Positions 47,801 to 60,762 are shown, counted from the stretch's first letter. The stretch: DNA of 64,000 bases from Lucifuga dentata (GCA_014773175.1 VXCM01003282.1:1-64000), one strand, 5' to 3'. Notes: generated by a model from the letters alone, not told the origin. A program made the numbers and translations.

Positions 47801-48960
47801 CACAGATCTTGTGTTTGTTGATGGGGAATCTGGCCTCATGCTGACTGTCGTCCTGAGCTCTAAGCCGGCACATTGGGTTAGAGGTTATAGTGGCTGGATG
47901 ACATCAGACAGAAGGAATGTTTTGTCTGCAAATCCACCGCAGGGCTACCAGTTTCATCTGGACAGAGAAGCTACGAGCATCAGAGCTGAGACAGTGTATC
48001 ACAAAGAAAGCACAGGATTCTTCAAGGGATTTGCTTAGTAAAGTTAGTACTTTAGATCCCTACTATCAAAGAAGCAGGAAACGAGGTTTTGTTGAAAATG
48101 TGGCGTTGATTTTTGTCAGGTTGTACCTGTTTTACAGAGTCTTTTCTGCTTTTGTTGCCAAGTAACAGAAGAAGAAGCCAGCATTTACACTGATCAGCTG
48201 TGAAATCTCAACAGAGCTGTGGACATTTGTGGATAAAGGCCAGTAAATGAGGCTGGTGAGGACCTGCTGTAGTTTGCCTTTGGTTCTTTAAATGTTACAG
48301 GCGCACATACCAATGTATACCTTTTGCTCACAAATACAGCTTTTTAAAGGTCTTCTTTCCCATAGCAGAAAGACAGCTTACTGGTCTGAAAAATCCTGAC
48401 CCACACTGTAAACTGTGACCCTCACAACTGTGAAAGGAAAAAAAAAAGGAAAAGAAAAAGGAAAACAAATGACAGGCACCTTGGAGAAATAATCTGGCTT
48501 GCACTGTAGTGATAAAGCCATCATGGATGCAGCAGCTCGGACTGTTGGTGAAGATTCCCATGGCAGGTTTAAACAAATAAACCTCAGCACTTTACAGGCT
48601 CTCTGGCTACTAATAAACTCCTGTGTAGATTGGCAGGATCTTGTTATATGTCTGTTCTGGACTTACAAACTGCAGAAAAGCAAATAAGTCCAGGACAGTC
48701 TGGCACGACAAAAGCCCCATTCCTCATAGCTCTCATTCCTCACAAGATGAATGAAACACTGCTGGTGGTTCAAAGTTCCATCTCGTAAGCTTGGATGGTT
48801 GAAGAGTTTGTGTTTGACATTGTAAGCTGTCTGTTGTAACCATATGAGCAGCTCCAGGCCTGTAGCTTGGCTTATATCACCGAAAAAAAAAATATATATA
48901 TATATATATTTGCACAGTCCAAGTCTCACATGCAGGGAAACATGAAATATTGAGCTAAGT
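44833..48960 (+). other. Intron, no gene seen
   Basis: Contains an open frame without recognisable family at 45118-45342, a LINE 3'-end fragment at 46831-46866 (ttattagtccctcaaggggc), a short CACG/CA tract near 46362-46390 and an (AT)n run at 48892-48910. Confidence 0.5.
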
Positions 48961-49285
48961 CAGTGCTTCTCAAATATTTTGAACAAAGAATATCCTCTGA
49001 GCAAACCAAAACATCTCAGCACCACCTTCAAATCTAAGAAAAACTCACAGGAAAACCTTGTGTGCTGTTGTGAAATGAAGTATACTATTTTACATTATGA
49101 GCGCAAAAAAGTCAAAATTCTAAATGAAGCCAACTTTATTTGTGAATAATTTGCCACAACAATAAAATTTCCTTAAATTTAGATTGTTTTGATTCCCTAC
49201 AGAAATTTTCAGTCATCAGGGATGCCACCAGGGTGTGCTTTAAGTGCAGCTGGTGGTACACAGACCACAGTTTTAGAACCATCAT
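48961..49285. mobile_element. Degenerate hAT-like element
   Basis: The left end CAGTGCTTCTCAAATATTTT and the right end cagaccacagttttagaacca (split by substitutions) approximate the CAGTGGTTCTCAAAC inverted ends of Charlie-type hAT elements. No clear 8-bp duplication was found. Confidence 0.4.
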
Positions 49286-50980
49286 CATCTAAAATAAATG
49301 TGTAATGTTTTGTGCCATATGAACAGCAAATGACCAGCCAAATTATTTTTCTGTACACCAAGAGCAAGTCATTTTTGCTATTTTTAGTTTTCATTGAATG
49401 TTGCTTTAATTTGCCACATAAAAATCTACGGTGAGAAAAATCCTTCATTAGTCTGGATAAAAAATGGTTTGTGAAAATCTTGACATTTCTCAAAAACTTG
49501 AAAAAAATAAAAGAAGAAAAAATAAAAATAAAACAGCAAATGAAGTTATTCCAGAAAGAAAATGCAGAACAAAATCCAAAATCTTAAAAAAGTGATTGAT
49601 TCTACAAATTGTTGAATTTCAAAAAATATAATATTATTCTTCTTAGAAAAAATTGTAATTATAGAGAAATCTTACTCTTAAAAAAAAAAAAAAACTATGA
49701 AAACAATTTACCCTCAGTTGATTAATGTGTCACTTTTTTCACGTTTTCTCATATTTACTCTGAAAACTCTGTTTCAGACATGACAATTTACAGGGCTTGG
49801 CATACATGTCAATATTTTCATAAACCAAAATATGCCATCCTGTTTGGTAAAGTTTTTTTTTTTTTTTAAATATATATTGCATCATTTTAAAAGCCAAATT
49901 TCTTGAAAAGTAAAATTTAAATTTAGACTCTAGTGGGTTATTTATGCAGTAAATCCAATTTCATATAGGTAATAATCTGGGAAATTATGATCAAAATCTG
50001 CCATGAAAGCTCCTCCTGGCTATACATTAAAAACAGCTGACTCAGAATGAAGTTCCATTAGTAGATTTCTATTCTCTCCACCAAACAAAGTGTAGTCAGA
50101 GCCACGATCTGTGACTTCATATCTCTTCTCAGGCCATGTTTAATGTGCTTAATGTTGGCAAATCACTCAAAACCAATCACATAAACATAAAAGATATGAC
50201 AGATAAACAAATTGCTTCATTTCCTGATTTAATAAGAAAGTAATTGCCTTCTTTCAGGTGAGACATACCTGGACATGTCAGTCATCCACTGTGGAATCCA
50301 TAATGTGTGGCTGTGGATGTTTGTCACAGTCACTACTGTCATCAATTCTACCTGCTGTGTTTTAATATTATTCTATTCACATTAATCACCATGTAGAAAG
50401 TATTTTGTGCCAGTACTAATGCGAAGAAACTATAAACTGGATTTTGTTGCTTGCTGTGTTTCCGTAATAGAAGCTATCACAGTGACAAGCACATGGAAAG
50501 AGAAATGGGCTCGGGTCCAAACAGCAATTGATGTCAGCCAAAGCAAACAGTCAAACACTTAAACACACAGCTGGACCCATCTGTGTCTATGTCATTCTTT
50601 TTTTTAAATTTTTGCTATAAAAACACATTCACAAGTGTTCAAGGACGACTGCTGCAACTGCACCCGAGAACTGTACACTTTTAGCAACACACACGTAAAT
50701 ACACAAAGGACAGAATGCTCCTTTACAGAACAACTAGCCTTCCATTTTGTCCGCTGCCAAAAATGTGCCATTTGTTTTCTCCAGACGGCCTTTATTATGT
50801 ACAATACAAGTTCTGAATCCAGTAATAACTCTGCAGCACGGCAGTCTGCTGTCTGAGTTTAACAGATTATTAGAGGATGCCATCGATCTACCATCACTTA
50901 TTTTATTGAAATCATTTCCTGTGGTTTTCACCACAGCACCTACTGCTGGACACAGACAGCGTTTCCACAGTTAAAGAGAC
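49286..50980 (+). other. Intron, AT-rich, no gene seen
   Basis: A-rich sequence around 49495-49700 and T-runs at 49853-49867; no coding evidence. Confidence 0.5.
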
Positions 50981-51575
50981 TTAAAGGACCATACCAGTTT
51001 GCATATTGAACCTAATATATTCAATTTTCATACATTTTACATTACAATCATTTCCCAAAGGATAAAACCATATTTCAGTTTTCCTGATTTTTGCAAAATC
51101 TCTTAATCTTTCAAAATCAAATATTCAAGCAATACACCCACCTTAAAAATCGATGTTTCTCCTGCTAATAGTTAAGCAAAATTATAAGTCAAGGTTGTTT
51201 TTTATTTTTTTTTTTTTTTCAAGGATGTTTTTTGATAAACGCAGGTCATCTTTTGGGACTATATTCCTCGGTGGAGGCATACATTCACTCCATGCTTTTT
51301 ATTGCACTTAAACGCTGAAATTACGAAACTTTTTAAAAAAACCTGAATATATGTGTTGTTCACAATGATGGATTACTTATCCCAAGTCAACAAGTTGATT
51401 TTAATAGCATAACACAATGAACTGAAACCAGTCTGGAAGGTAGGAATTTTTTTTTTTTTTTTTTAAATTCACCATTCCAGTAGTGTGCTTTGGAAAACGA
51501 TTGTCAGTACATTACGTGTATGAAAATTAAATATATTAGGCTCAAACATGCAAAATGGATGGTATGGTCCTTTAA
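50981..51575. mobile_element. TTAA-flanked palindromic element, copy B (most complete)
   Basis: Bounded by TTAA at 50981-50984 and 51572-51575. The left terminus AGGACCATACCAGTTTGCAT is matched by the inverted right terminus, which reads atgcaaaatggatggtatgg plus tcct. The pairing extends about 45 bp inward (tattgaacctaatatatt against aatatattaggctca). The interior is non-coding with two T-runs and is shared with copy A at 42615. Confidence 0.8.
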
Positions 51576-52183
51576 TCAGTAAAAAAGGTGTGATTTCTTG
51601 ACTTTGGTTTATATTTGGATTTGTGCTTATTAGACACAGATCACTTCATAAGCTAAATTTGTCTCTCTGTCAAGTTTCAGGCTCACATCAAAGGCTTTTC
51701 AGCAGATTTTAGGGCTTTGGTAACTTTTGAGCAAATGACAGTAGGGGTCTAGTCCCCACAGTAGATATAAAGTAAGTACTGTACAGCAGAAACAGTTTTC
51801 TAAAATAGAGTGTTTTGGTTTTCTGTTAAAGTGGGTGGTTTACATTATGGCAAATCATTTTTAGGCTTTACAACATACACCAAATGACATCATGTAATAC
51901 TGAGAACTTTTAACTTGCAGCATTTTTCTTTTCCAAATAAGCAGTGGGAAATGGATGGATGGATTAGGGACTGTCAGTAAAAGCTTAGCTGGTGTATTTA
52001 TCAAGATGTTTGCAACGAGCACGTGTGTAATTATGGTGTTTGGATAGAAATGAGAGAATCCTCTTCCCTTTTTAACATTATATGTCTCCATATGTTTGTG
52101 GTGTGTGGATGGAAGCAGCCGGCTCATCCTGGATTTTGCTGCAGGGATTTGGGTGTGGTGTGAGAATTCCGTTTCTCTGCATG

Positions 52184-52224
<41 letters not shown>

Positions 52225-52500
52225 TAACTGCTCTATCCATCTTTCCTCTATACCCACTTCTAAATTTTTTCATCACAGTGTTGAGTGGAGGATAGATGAT
52301 CAACTCTAAATCTGATTGGCTGGTTTGTGTCAAAGCAGGTAGCTGTATGGCCGGGTTTGCTTCGGACTGAAAAGCCGGTTGTAGGTGAAAGGGAAGGTGG
52401 ATGAGGAAAAGGAGGAGGCAAGGGAGGAGCTTTCCATTGTGCAGATGCCTGCACACACAGATTGTTTGCATGTTTGTGTGTGTGTGTGCACATGGTGTAT
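51576..52500 (+). other. Intron/upstream region of the third start exon
   Basis: Contains a retroposon tail (agcagtgggaaatggatgga, 51940-51965) and a (CA)n tract at 52187-52221. No gene is seen. Confidence 0.5.
52187..52221. repeat. (CA)n microsatellite
   Basis: About 17 CA units, some 490 bp upstream of the third start exon. Confidence 0.95.
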
Positions 52501-52709
52501 GACAGGAACCAAAACAGAGCAGCCTCCCAGCCGGCAGACCTGCAGTAGGAGAGAGGAAAGGAAAGTAGGCAAAGAGAGACTGAAACATTAGACGCAGGAA
52601 TTTAGTCAGTTTGAGTCATCACTTCAGCCTGAGAGCAGAGCGAACAAGCTTCTTCATCAACATTCACAGCAATCATCATTATCATCTGCAAGGAAGCCAA
52701 AAAGTCACA
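52501..52709 (+). promoter_or_regulatory. Probable promoter/5' leader of the third start exon
   Basis: Moderately GC-richer than its surroundings, with no ATG in the last 45 bp before the start codon and a clean caca-ATGG start context. The boundaries and the transcription start are guesses. Confidence 0.3.
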
Positions 52710-52755
52710 ATGGACAGCTCCAGGTCCATCCAAAATGAGATTACTTCTCTGAAAG
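52710..52755 (+). CDS. dst/macf1: Probable spectraplakin alternative first exon (15 residues)
   Basis: ATG in strong context (A at -3, G at +4) opens a frame of 15 codons plus one base, MDSSRSIQNEITSLK. It ends at the donor AAAG|GTATTT. The splice phase and the final Lys followed by a split G codon are identical to the 32077 exon, and the exon lies on the same strand between two other candidate start exons. If joined to the common downstream exon it would place this short polar peptide before DERD..VQKKTF of the first CH domain. I do not recall the peptide from a specific protein with certainty, so the assignment rests on phase, context and location. Confidence 0.6.
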
Positions 52756-53694
52756 GTATTTAAAGGTGTTGTTACAGCATCAGAAATTGTCAGAGTCGTA
52801 ACTTTGCGTGTGTGACTGCTCTTACGGAGTGGGATTCGAGCAGACAAAAGCATATTGTTGTGCTGTTGTGTCTCAGTAGGAAGGCCGGCGGGGAGGAGTG
52901 TCCGGCTCTGGCATTGTTTGAAAAGCAGCGGAAGCTCAGAAGCCAGAATGTCCCTCATGTGACATCTTAAAAACAGAGAAACAGGATTTAAGTAGAGAGG
53001 GAATGTGGATAAAACAGGTAGAGAACAAGCTCATCCTCTTGTTTGTTTGGAGTCTGTCTACTACCTTTGCACCATTGGCATAGAAATGTGTGTCACTGTA
53101 TCTACGTCAGTGTAAACAGACAAACGCTGGAGGAATTTGTGTATTTGTGTTACTAGCATTCAGACTTCATATTTGCCATGCAAAGCCATAAGGCAAACCC
53201 GAACAGCTTCTTGCCTCACCTAAAAGTGATAAAATTGTTCTTAATGAATAGGCAGCTTCCATTTTAACTTGTAAATAACTAGCAGGCAGTGAGAGGTGCT
53301 TGCTCTCTAAGGAAATTGCTATGAAAAGCGATTTTGGAGGTGTGTATGTTGGCATCAAAAATTATTTGAAAAATAATGACAATAGAAGATACAGTCTGCA
53401 GACCAGTGTCAGTGTTGAGCATATTCTTTAGTCTTTTTGCATTTTCTGTCATTGGTCTTTTCATGCATCAAAAGGACAGCTTTTGGTTTCTTCTTCCTAA
53501 ATTACTCAGCGGGTGTTTGCGGTTTTGTCTTTTCTTTTGAGCATGTTACCTGTCAGGTTTTATCTCCTGAAACCAGTTGTGCACACGTGCTGCACCTCAT
53601 CCTTGTCATTTAGTGATGAGCAATACGCTCTTGCAAGAGAATGTTAAGAATTCCATTACTACTGTAAACAGTGAATAGCTTTTTGTAGTGCAGT
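52756..53694 (+). other. Intron, no gene seen
   Basis: Ordinary AT-rich sequence without recognisable repeats or coding signals. Confidence 0.5.
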
Positions 53695-54590
53695 TACTCT
53701 GGAGATGTCACAGCAAATAGGATTCTGGGCAATGATCGCTGAAACAGGCAAAATAAAATATTAAAATGGGCAAAAGAACACAGACAGTTGGCAGTAAATG
53801 AGTAAATCAGTAAATTATTTTTATTTGCCTGTTTCAAATATGGCTTTTTCTTTGAAACACTGCCTTTAAGGCCAGCATCCCAGAGTTGTCTTTTCACTGC
53901 TGCAGATGGCACTGGTATTTGGAGTGTACTATTTAAGGACACAGCCAACTGAAGACCTGAATGGTGTCTGTTGCTCAAACTACAGATTCTGATGTAATTA
54001 TCCCCTTGAGCAGTGTTGCATCTTGGCCTTCTGCTTCTTTTCTTGTCACCTTGTGGACACCTTTCTATGAAATCTTCAGTTTCTTGGCAATCTGACATAT
54101 GGAATCATCTTCATTTCACAAAACAAGAGTAGACTGACATGTTTCTTGAAAAAGCTGTTTTGTTTTGGCCTTTTTAAAAAAAAAAAAATCCAGAATTGAA
54201 CTTTATGAATGTCATTACCTTGCAACGAAGTAAAGACAATTTGCCTGATTATTTGAACAGAATAGTGGGTTTCATGTGTGCTAAAACAATTAAAAGGTGT
54301 CTCTAATAACCAAGTAGCATTTAAATATGATTAACTAAGGATGAGCTAAAGTAGTTTATCATTATGATGGTAGAGAAATAGCTGCTGTAAATGGGGCTTT
54401 GCAGTTTTATGTGAATAATTAATTATAAATCAGTCATTTCCAGCAGTAATAGCCATTTGTGGCATTATTAATGTCTTGGCTATATATTTTCATCAATTTG
54501 ATGACATCTTGGTGAATAAAACTATCAATTGCTTTCTAAACCATGAAATTTTCCAGGTGATTCCAAATACTTGAATTCTACAGTATATAT
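53695..54590 (-). mobile_element. Tc1-like transposon relic
   Basis: On the minus strand the terminal region starts near 54590 (ctgtagaattcaagtatttg). The typical Tc1 5' sequence follows down to about 54110. A transposase fragment at 54098-53694 contains RRPRCNTAQ, GDNYIRICSLSNRH, VKRQLWDAGLKG and KKKPYLKQANK. These are the DNA-binding half and the start of the catalytic domain. The rest, including the DDE residues, is missing. Confidence 0.8.
53803..54098 (-). pseudogene. Tc1-like transposase, N-terminal fragment
   Basis: Open from MSDCQETEDF through GDNYIRICSLSNRH and VKRQLWDAGLKG to KKKPYLKQANKNN. After that the sequence loses similarity to the family. About one quarter to one third of a typical ~340-residue transposase remains, without the catalytic DDE triad. 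It is inactive. Confidence 0.75.
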
Positions 54591-55179
54591 ATGATGATGG
54601 GAGTATTATGAAGGCCACAGGACCTGTTAAACAAACTCAGTACAGTATGTACATACATAAAATACACATATAGGCATGTGTATTTTATCTGTATATACAG
54701 GAGACAAATTTACAAAGCAAGACAAATGTGACTCCCTTTTGGAAGGTATGGGGTAGTGCGAGGGTGTCAGGGTGGCAGGTGGAGGTAGTCTTATTGATTT
54801 GTTATAGATTAATAAATGCTGACTTAACATACAGATCCCAGACCTACCTTCTTTTCCCAACAAGGGTGCTGAAGCATGATTTTGATATTGATCATCAAGT
54901 AGTACAGAGGTCAGAGAGGAAGATTAAAACATTATTTATGATGAGAACAGCCGAGAATATAACATTAATTGATTCTCGTACGCTGGTTTGTCAGTGTTCC
55001 AGAATAGATCTTGATGTCATTACAGCAGTGTCACCGCCTTGCATGTCATTTCTGTTTGAAGACTGTGTGTGTGTCTTCACACAGTCACACTAATAGGAAA
55101 ACATTTATTGGATCTCACCACAGTGACAAATTTGAACAAGGACCTCAGCGACTTATGCAGAGAGCAGCTCATTCATCAA

Positions 55180-55240
55180 ATCCCCCAGTCTGCATTACAG
55201 CAGACTGGGGGATATACACCACACATTATAGTGTGGTGTA
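55180..55240. other. Two adjacent perfect stem-loops
   Basis: Stem 1 pairs atcccccagtctgc (55180-55193) with gcagactgggggat (55200-55213) around a 6-nt loop. Stem 2 pairs tacaccacac (55215-55224) with gtgtggtgta (55231-55240) around attata. Both are mismatch-free and one base apart. Confidence 0.85.
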
Positions 55241-55325
55241 ATATTCCTGGTGTCATCATTCATGCATCCATTTAGTGTATTGCATACACAGTACGTACAT
55301 ACACTAATACATACAGCACATGCAC

Positions 55326-55382
55326 TCTCTCTCTCTCTCTCTCTTTCTTTCTCTCTCTCTCTCTCCCCCCCTCCCTCTCTCT
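55326..55382. repeat. (CT)n tract
   Basis: CT-repeat with short T and C interruptions, ending in ctctctgcag. Confidence 0.95.
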
Positions 55383-56916
55383 GCAGACGGCCAACAGGCC
55401 TGTTCATGGACAGGACATAATGGATATTGGGGAGTACAGACAGAGGATGTGTTTCCAGGAACTAACCTGTAATATGCGTAATTAATGTGATCTCTCCAGT
55501 AGCCTCCCCCTCTGCTTTTCAGCTTGGAATCGATTTCAGTCTCAGTTGCTCTTCTTGTGTGCACATCTGCAGCCTTATAAAATCCTTGACAGCTTTTTCC
55601 TGATTAATCTTATGACAGAAACCCCAGAAAGCTACTGTATCCATTAAGACAAGAGATATTACAGTCTGCTGTGGCCTTACACCTCGCGGGATGACAAATA
55701 CAGCAGTTTAACAGCTGGATTATGTACAGCAGAGAACAAATAGATGAATTCTGGGTTCACCTCCACACTGTCTGTTCTGTTATGGGTGTGGACGTGATAT
55801 ATTGCTTATTTCTCTATGGTTTATATTCTGCACATTAGAGATGATGGATTGAATTCCATAATACATGTGATTGTGTAACTTCTGAGTTTATTCTATTCAT
55901 AAACTGTGGATTTACATGCAACTCTTGCATGTCAGAGTAACAATTTGCAAATTCCTGTTTGGTTTTTAACTTTTAGATGCCAGCATATTGTATTTAGGGC
56001 TAAATCCCCCTTTTTGTGATGTTTTTGTGTGGCACTTCCTAATGAACGCTTGATTTCTTATTGATCTGTTTTGTTTCTGCTGTCTTGGCTGAGAATTCTT
56101 TCTGAAACCTCAGAGACACCAGAAACCTTCACACTTGTTATGCACTAGGTTGGATCACTGTTTTATTTGATCCATTGGAGACAAAACATTTATTCACCTA
56201 AAATGTCAACGGTTGATCTAAATTCAGTTACTGTTACATCTTTGTCTATTAATCCACTGGAAACTGCAGAACAGTAAAGAGAAAAACAGGGTGAGGCCCT
56301 GACGTGTGCAGCCTGCCCTTGTTATCCAAAGGAAATATCTCTTTTTGTGCAGGAAATGTTCATAGTAAATGTTTTTGTGTTGCATTCCAGTGCATTTGCA
56401 AAAATTGGAAATTAGCTCAAAAGTCAAGCTAAACATTTGTAAGCAAACCTGCTAAACCTGCCACATAACATCCTCTTGTTAAAATCTATTCAGAGATGAG
56501 ATGTTTTTAATACACAGAGAATCATTCAAGATGCTGACTGCACACACATCGCTAATCAGAGTCAGAGGGAATTCCCTGGACTGTTTGTTGGTATTCAAAA
56601 TGTGAGTTACAGACCCCTGCCTCTCTTCCTGCCTTCATTTCCCTGGTCTGAGCCAGGCCAAAGAGTTCAGTCGGGTTCGTAAATGACCTGACAGACTGTA
56701 TCCTTGTTTCTGATTTGCAGGCCACACTTGCGTAACCTCCATTTCCTTCTGTTGTACTTTATTGTACCTCTGTTTCCTGACCAGGACTGCCAGTGTCAAA
56801 GGTAAATGGAGGGCAGGTAGCCCAGGACGGGGGGCTAAGTTACCACAAGGGTCGATAGTTGGTGGTTCCGGGCAGCAAAGGCCTGGTTTGGGTTTGTCTG
56901 TCTCTCCAACATGCTG

Positions 56917-57353
56917 TTTTTTTTTTTTTTTTTNTTTTTTTTTTTTTTTTGTCTTATGCTACTTTCCGACATATTCTGTAATACTTGTGTGATTGACTCC
57001 TAGTTAGTTAGCTATACTTTAGAATACTGTTTTCATAGTTGTGATAAATAGGTATATAACTACCTAAATTTTAAGCCTGGGCCTGATGCAGTGCTTTCCA
57101 GTCCAGGTGAATATCTGTGACGGTTGGGCCAGAATTTGGCAAGCGGGTGACTTTAGATTTCAACGTGGCTCTCTCAGGGTCATGACCTACTCTGTGTGGA
57201 TTTGTTTTTCACAACCTTCTGTTTTCTGGCTGTCATCCGGTTGTTTACCTCAAACCTCTGAGAAATTACTATCTTGGCCCTTCTGGTTTTGCTGTCCCGG
57301 AATTTTTACTGAGGGTTTTTTTTTTTTTTTTTTNGGTTTTTTTTTTTTTTTTT
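56917..57353. repeat. Two poly-T tracts with Ns
   Basis: Poly-T at 56917-56950 (N at 56934) and at 57316-57353 (N at 57334), separated by unique sequence. Confidence 0.9.
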
Positions 57354-58085
57354 AATTTTATGTCTTACCATTAAAGTACACAAGAAGAGATGTGTGAAAT
57401 CTGCTAAGGAAGCACACAAGATGTTATCACTGGCATTTCAGATATTATTTTACCATAATCATATGTTGTTGTTGCAGTATATGGCTGTCAGGATATGCTG
57501 CAGGTCTGGGTGAACACTCTTTGAAGTGTTGCAGTGTTGCCGTCATGGTGCATTCATGAGCACGATGAGCAGTGTCAATAACAAACTGGCTGCTCACATT
57601 ATCAGCAGTTTGCTGATTACAGAGAACTCTGTTTGCATTCAGGATGGCTTCAGGTCTGCTTTTGCTGGGCAGACATGAGGAGGCGCCACAGCATGAGATA
57701 ATGATGAATGCACGTTCATTTGACAACAGAGTGAGTGTCACTGTGTGTTTAACTTGCACTGTGGCCCTTTATACTGGCATGACCAGTGTGTTTGTGTGTC
57801 TGATGCATATACATTTGTGTGCAGGTTTGTCATATGAATGTTGAATCACATTTTCTATCTCGTCATTGTTACACGCTGGTCCTGCTTCTTAGCTCATCAT
57901 TAGCTCAGTAGTTTGTAATCTAACTTTTTAAATTAATTGTTTTGTCAATAAAAAGTAAAAAAAAGAAAAAAAAAATACAGATAAATGCCCACACCAGACT
58001 TTCAAGATTATAAATCCCAAAGAAAACCTCCTTTGGGATGTACAACCAGGAATAGATCTTAATACTAATAATATAATAACTTACT

Positions 58086-58147
58086 TAGCCTGCTGCCTCT
58101 GTGACCCAGACATAGATAGGTGGTGGAAAATGGATGGATGGAGATGG

Positions 58148-58183
<36 letters not shown>

Positions 58184-58190
58184 ATGGATT
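58086..58190 (+). repeat. RTE 3' tail with (GGAT)n
   Basis: ctgctgcctctgtgacccag, then acatagataggtggtgg and an aatggatggatgg-type tail, is the same 3' end as at 36905-36964. Confidence 0.7.
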
Positions 58191-58330
58191 TAGAAATTAC
58201 TTATTACTATTGAATTTATTGTTGATTTTCTGTCGACCAACTAATCGATTAATTGATTGCTTCAGTCATATCTCAGACTGCATGCCATTTCAATTGTGGG
58301 TATTGCTATTGTGCTACTTAACACCCTGTA

Positions 58331-58349
58331 CCCCCCCCCCCCNNNNNNN

Positions 58350-58389
<40 letters not shown>
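58331..58389. repeat. Poly-C, 7-N gap, (CA)n
   Basis: Twelve C, then N at 58343-58349, then about twenty AC units. Confidence 0.95.
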
Positions 58390-58391
<2 letters not shown>

Positions 58392-60726
58392 CTGGAATCT
58401 TTGTCTTTACATGTCGAAAGTGATTTTCTTCAGTCTTCTTCCACTTTCTGCCATCATCTCTTTCATGCCTCTGAAAACTTGAACTTAATTTGATTTAGAA
58501 GATCAGCGCCCTCTTCCAGTTTTGTGCTTTATAGCGGTCCAAATCTGAATTTCTAAATCTGAAAAATTAGATCTGAATCTGAATTAGTGACACACAAATG
58601 TGGGTTAGAAACGTACATGCTGCAAATTTTCTCACTGTTTTATTTGTTCATGGTGAGCCAATTATAGTCATGTTTCAGAACAATTTAATTATATGATTTA
58701 TTAAACCGTTAGTTACAAGTAACACCCTCAAGCAGAATGCTGCCACACATCCTTACATTATTTTGCATTCGTCATCAACCCTTATTATCAACAGCATCTT
58801 TCAGGTTTGCTGTAAACAACATTATTTTACGATGCTGCAGTCTGATTTTGGGTTTTCTTGTAAGTACTGCTTTTTTGTCTCGTGTCTGTGATTCTGCTCA
58901 AACAAGAGAAGAAACAAAGGCAACAAAGGCAGGAAGGAAAGGTTGCAATGGTGTTTCTGAAGACTCAGGAAGTTGTATTTGCTTTAATGGCCACCGTTGA
59001 TTTTACATGAACTTCCAAAATGTTATTTATGGTTCGTGGAACCTTGGCCTTTTGTGTTTAACATTAATATGTTTGCTTATTATATGTTACAGTAGCCTGA
59101 ATAAAGTGAATGTCATCCAAGTTTGCTGCATTGTGAAGCACAAACATTTTGTCTTTGATCACAGAAAGACAGCAGCCAATAATGCCAAAAATGGAAATAA
59201 ATCCATGGAGCCATTCTACATCAGAGGATTGGAATGAAACTTTGGTTAATTAGAACTTCAGAAACGTGGTTGGTCAGGATGTGTATGATTTACATCAGTT
59301 TGGAAAAGAAATGAGGCTTTTGAACTATGGATGTTATGGAATGATCAGGCTTTAGGCCTTTGGGTGAGGATCACACTTTATACTGAGTGGATGTGAATAA
59401 TCTGAATGTTTAGACCAAATTGCTGCATTCAGCCTAAGATAATGCTAACTAGCTGTTTCTGCCATGTATACTGTTAGCATGTAGCACTAGCATACTGAGC
59501 CTTCTATGGTATATGTTACGCTGAAAACTGTTGAGATGCACAAACACAAGTCAAGCTACAACCTTAATACCATTAACTCTATATATCTGCTGGCAGATGC
59601 ATGTAAAATAGAAGTAAAAGTAAAAAGATGCATGTGTGACCAGCGCATAGAAGGCACGGTTTATCCCCGTGACACTCAGATACAGGAAGCCAGTCAAACC
59701 ATTGACAGATTGTGAAATATTTATGAATATTTGTGGATTTTTAAAAATATTTTTTCTTATTTTATTTACAGTAAAATGTTTATAATTTTTAACTTAAAAT
59801 TTTAAATTAAACTTAAAAATGATAAAATATTTATTTTTTTTGTCATTTTTATTAGCCTAAATCACCAAAGCTCCATTAGATACTGTATATACATTACATT
59901 ACATATGTATATTAGATATCCATTAGACATAGATTTGCTCTCTTTACCCAAAATTTTCTTTTCCAACCAAACAAAGCTGGACTAATGAACAAGTTTGCAT
60001 AATTTCTGAGAACTGACGTTGTCATGTTTCAAACTTGTGCAGCTTTACAATCCAAATGAAAAGGTTGATTCACTCCTACACTGTATTGTCATTATCAGAG
60101 GAGGACTGAACCTGTCAGGAAGTCTTACGTGTAAAATCAGACGCGCATCTCCAAGGAGCAACAAAACAGTCACTTGGTGTGGGAGGAACGGCTGATCATT
60201 ATCAAACAGCGGTCGGCTGGACTCTGTGTGGTCTCTTAACGAAGATGAGCAATGGCTGATGTGGCTCTTGTTATTCTTGGAGTAGATCTTCCATCCTGTC
60301 CTCCCATTTTCCACCACATGGGAATTACTTCAACTTCTGTTTGGTGTTTATGCATCAGGCTTCGTGTTGTATTTTACAGCTGTGGTACAACAGCCCAGAA
60401 TCCATCCAGAATCTCTATTACTCCCATATGAGTTTCACAGCTCCACACGTTTGGTTCCACACCCACTTCCACATGCCCTATAGCAATTTGTACACAATTC
60501 AGGACATTCCTGTGACATAGTTATCCTTACATCCCTTCCAGGAAAAGCATCATGGGTAGTTTCCCTTCTATTTTGTTGAGATATTTTTAGGGAAGTGAGG
60601 CCCAGGGGAAAACCTCGCAGTATAGACATGCTGATCCCTCCACAGCAGGGATTTAAGTTCAGGGTTTCCCTCATGACAAACAGAAGCCACCCTGCCTTCA
60701 CGATTCACTTCCACATATTTATTTAC

Positions 60727-60761
<35 letters not shown>

Positions 60762-60762
60762 G
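60727..60762. repeat. Compound (TG)n(AG)n microsatellite
   Basis: Seven TG units followed by eleven AG units. Confidence 0.95.

Noticed and set aside
47197..48165. Cluster of 80-120-residue plus-strand frames as a possible gene
   Set aside because: Frames overlap without consistent splice signals, amino-acid composition looks random, and no family motif was found.
52124..52588. 154-residue minus-strand open frame
   Set aside because: Passes through a (CA)n tract and is antisense to the leader of the 52710 exon; no conserved motif.
53694..54098. A host gene for the 134-residue minus-strand frame
   Set aside because: The motifs are those of a Tc1 transposase fragment, so it is listed as a transposon relic instead.
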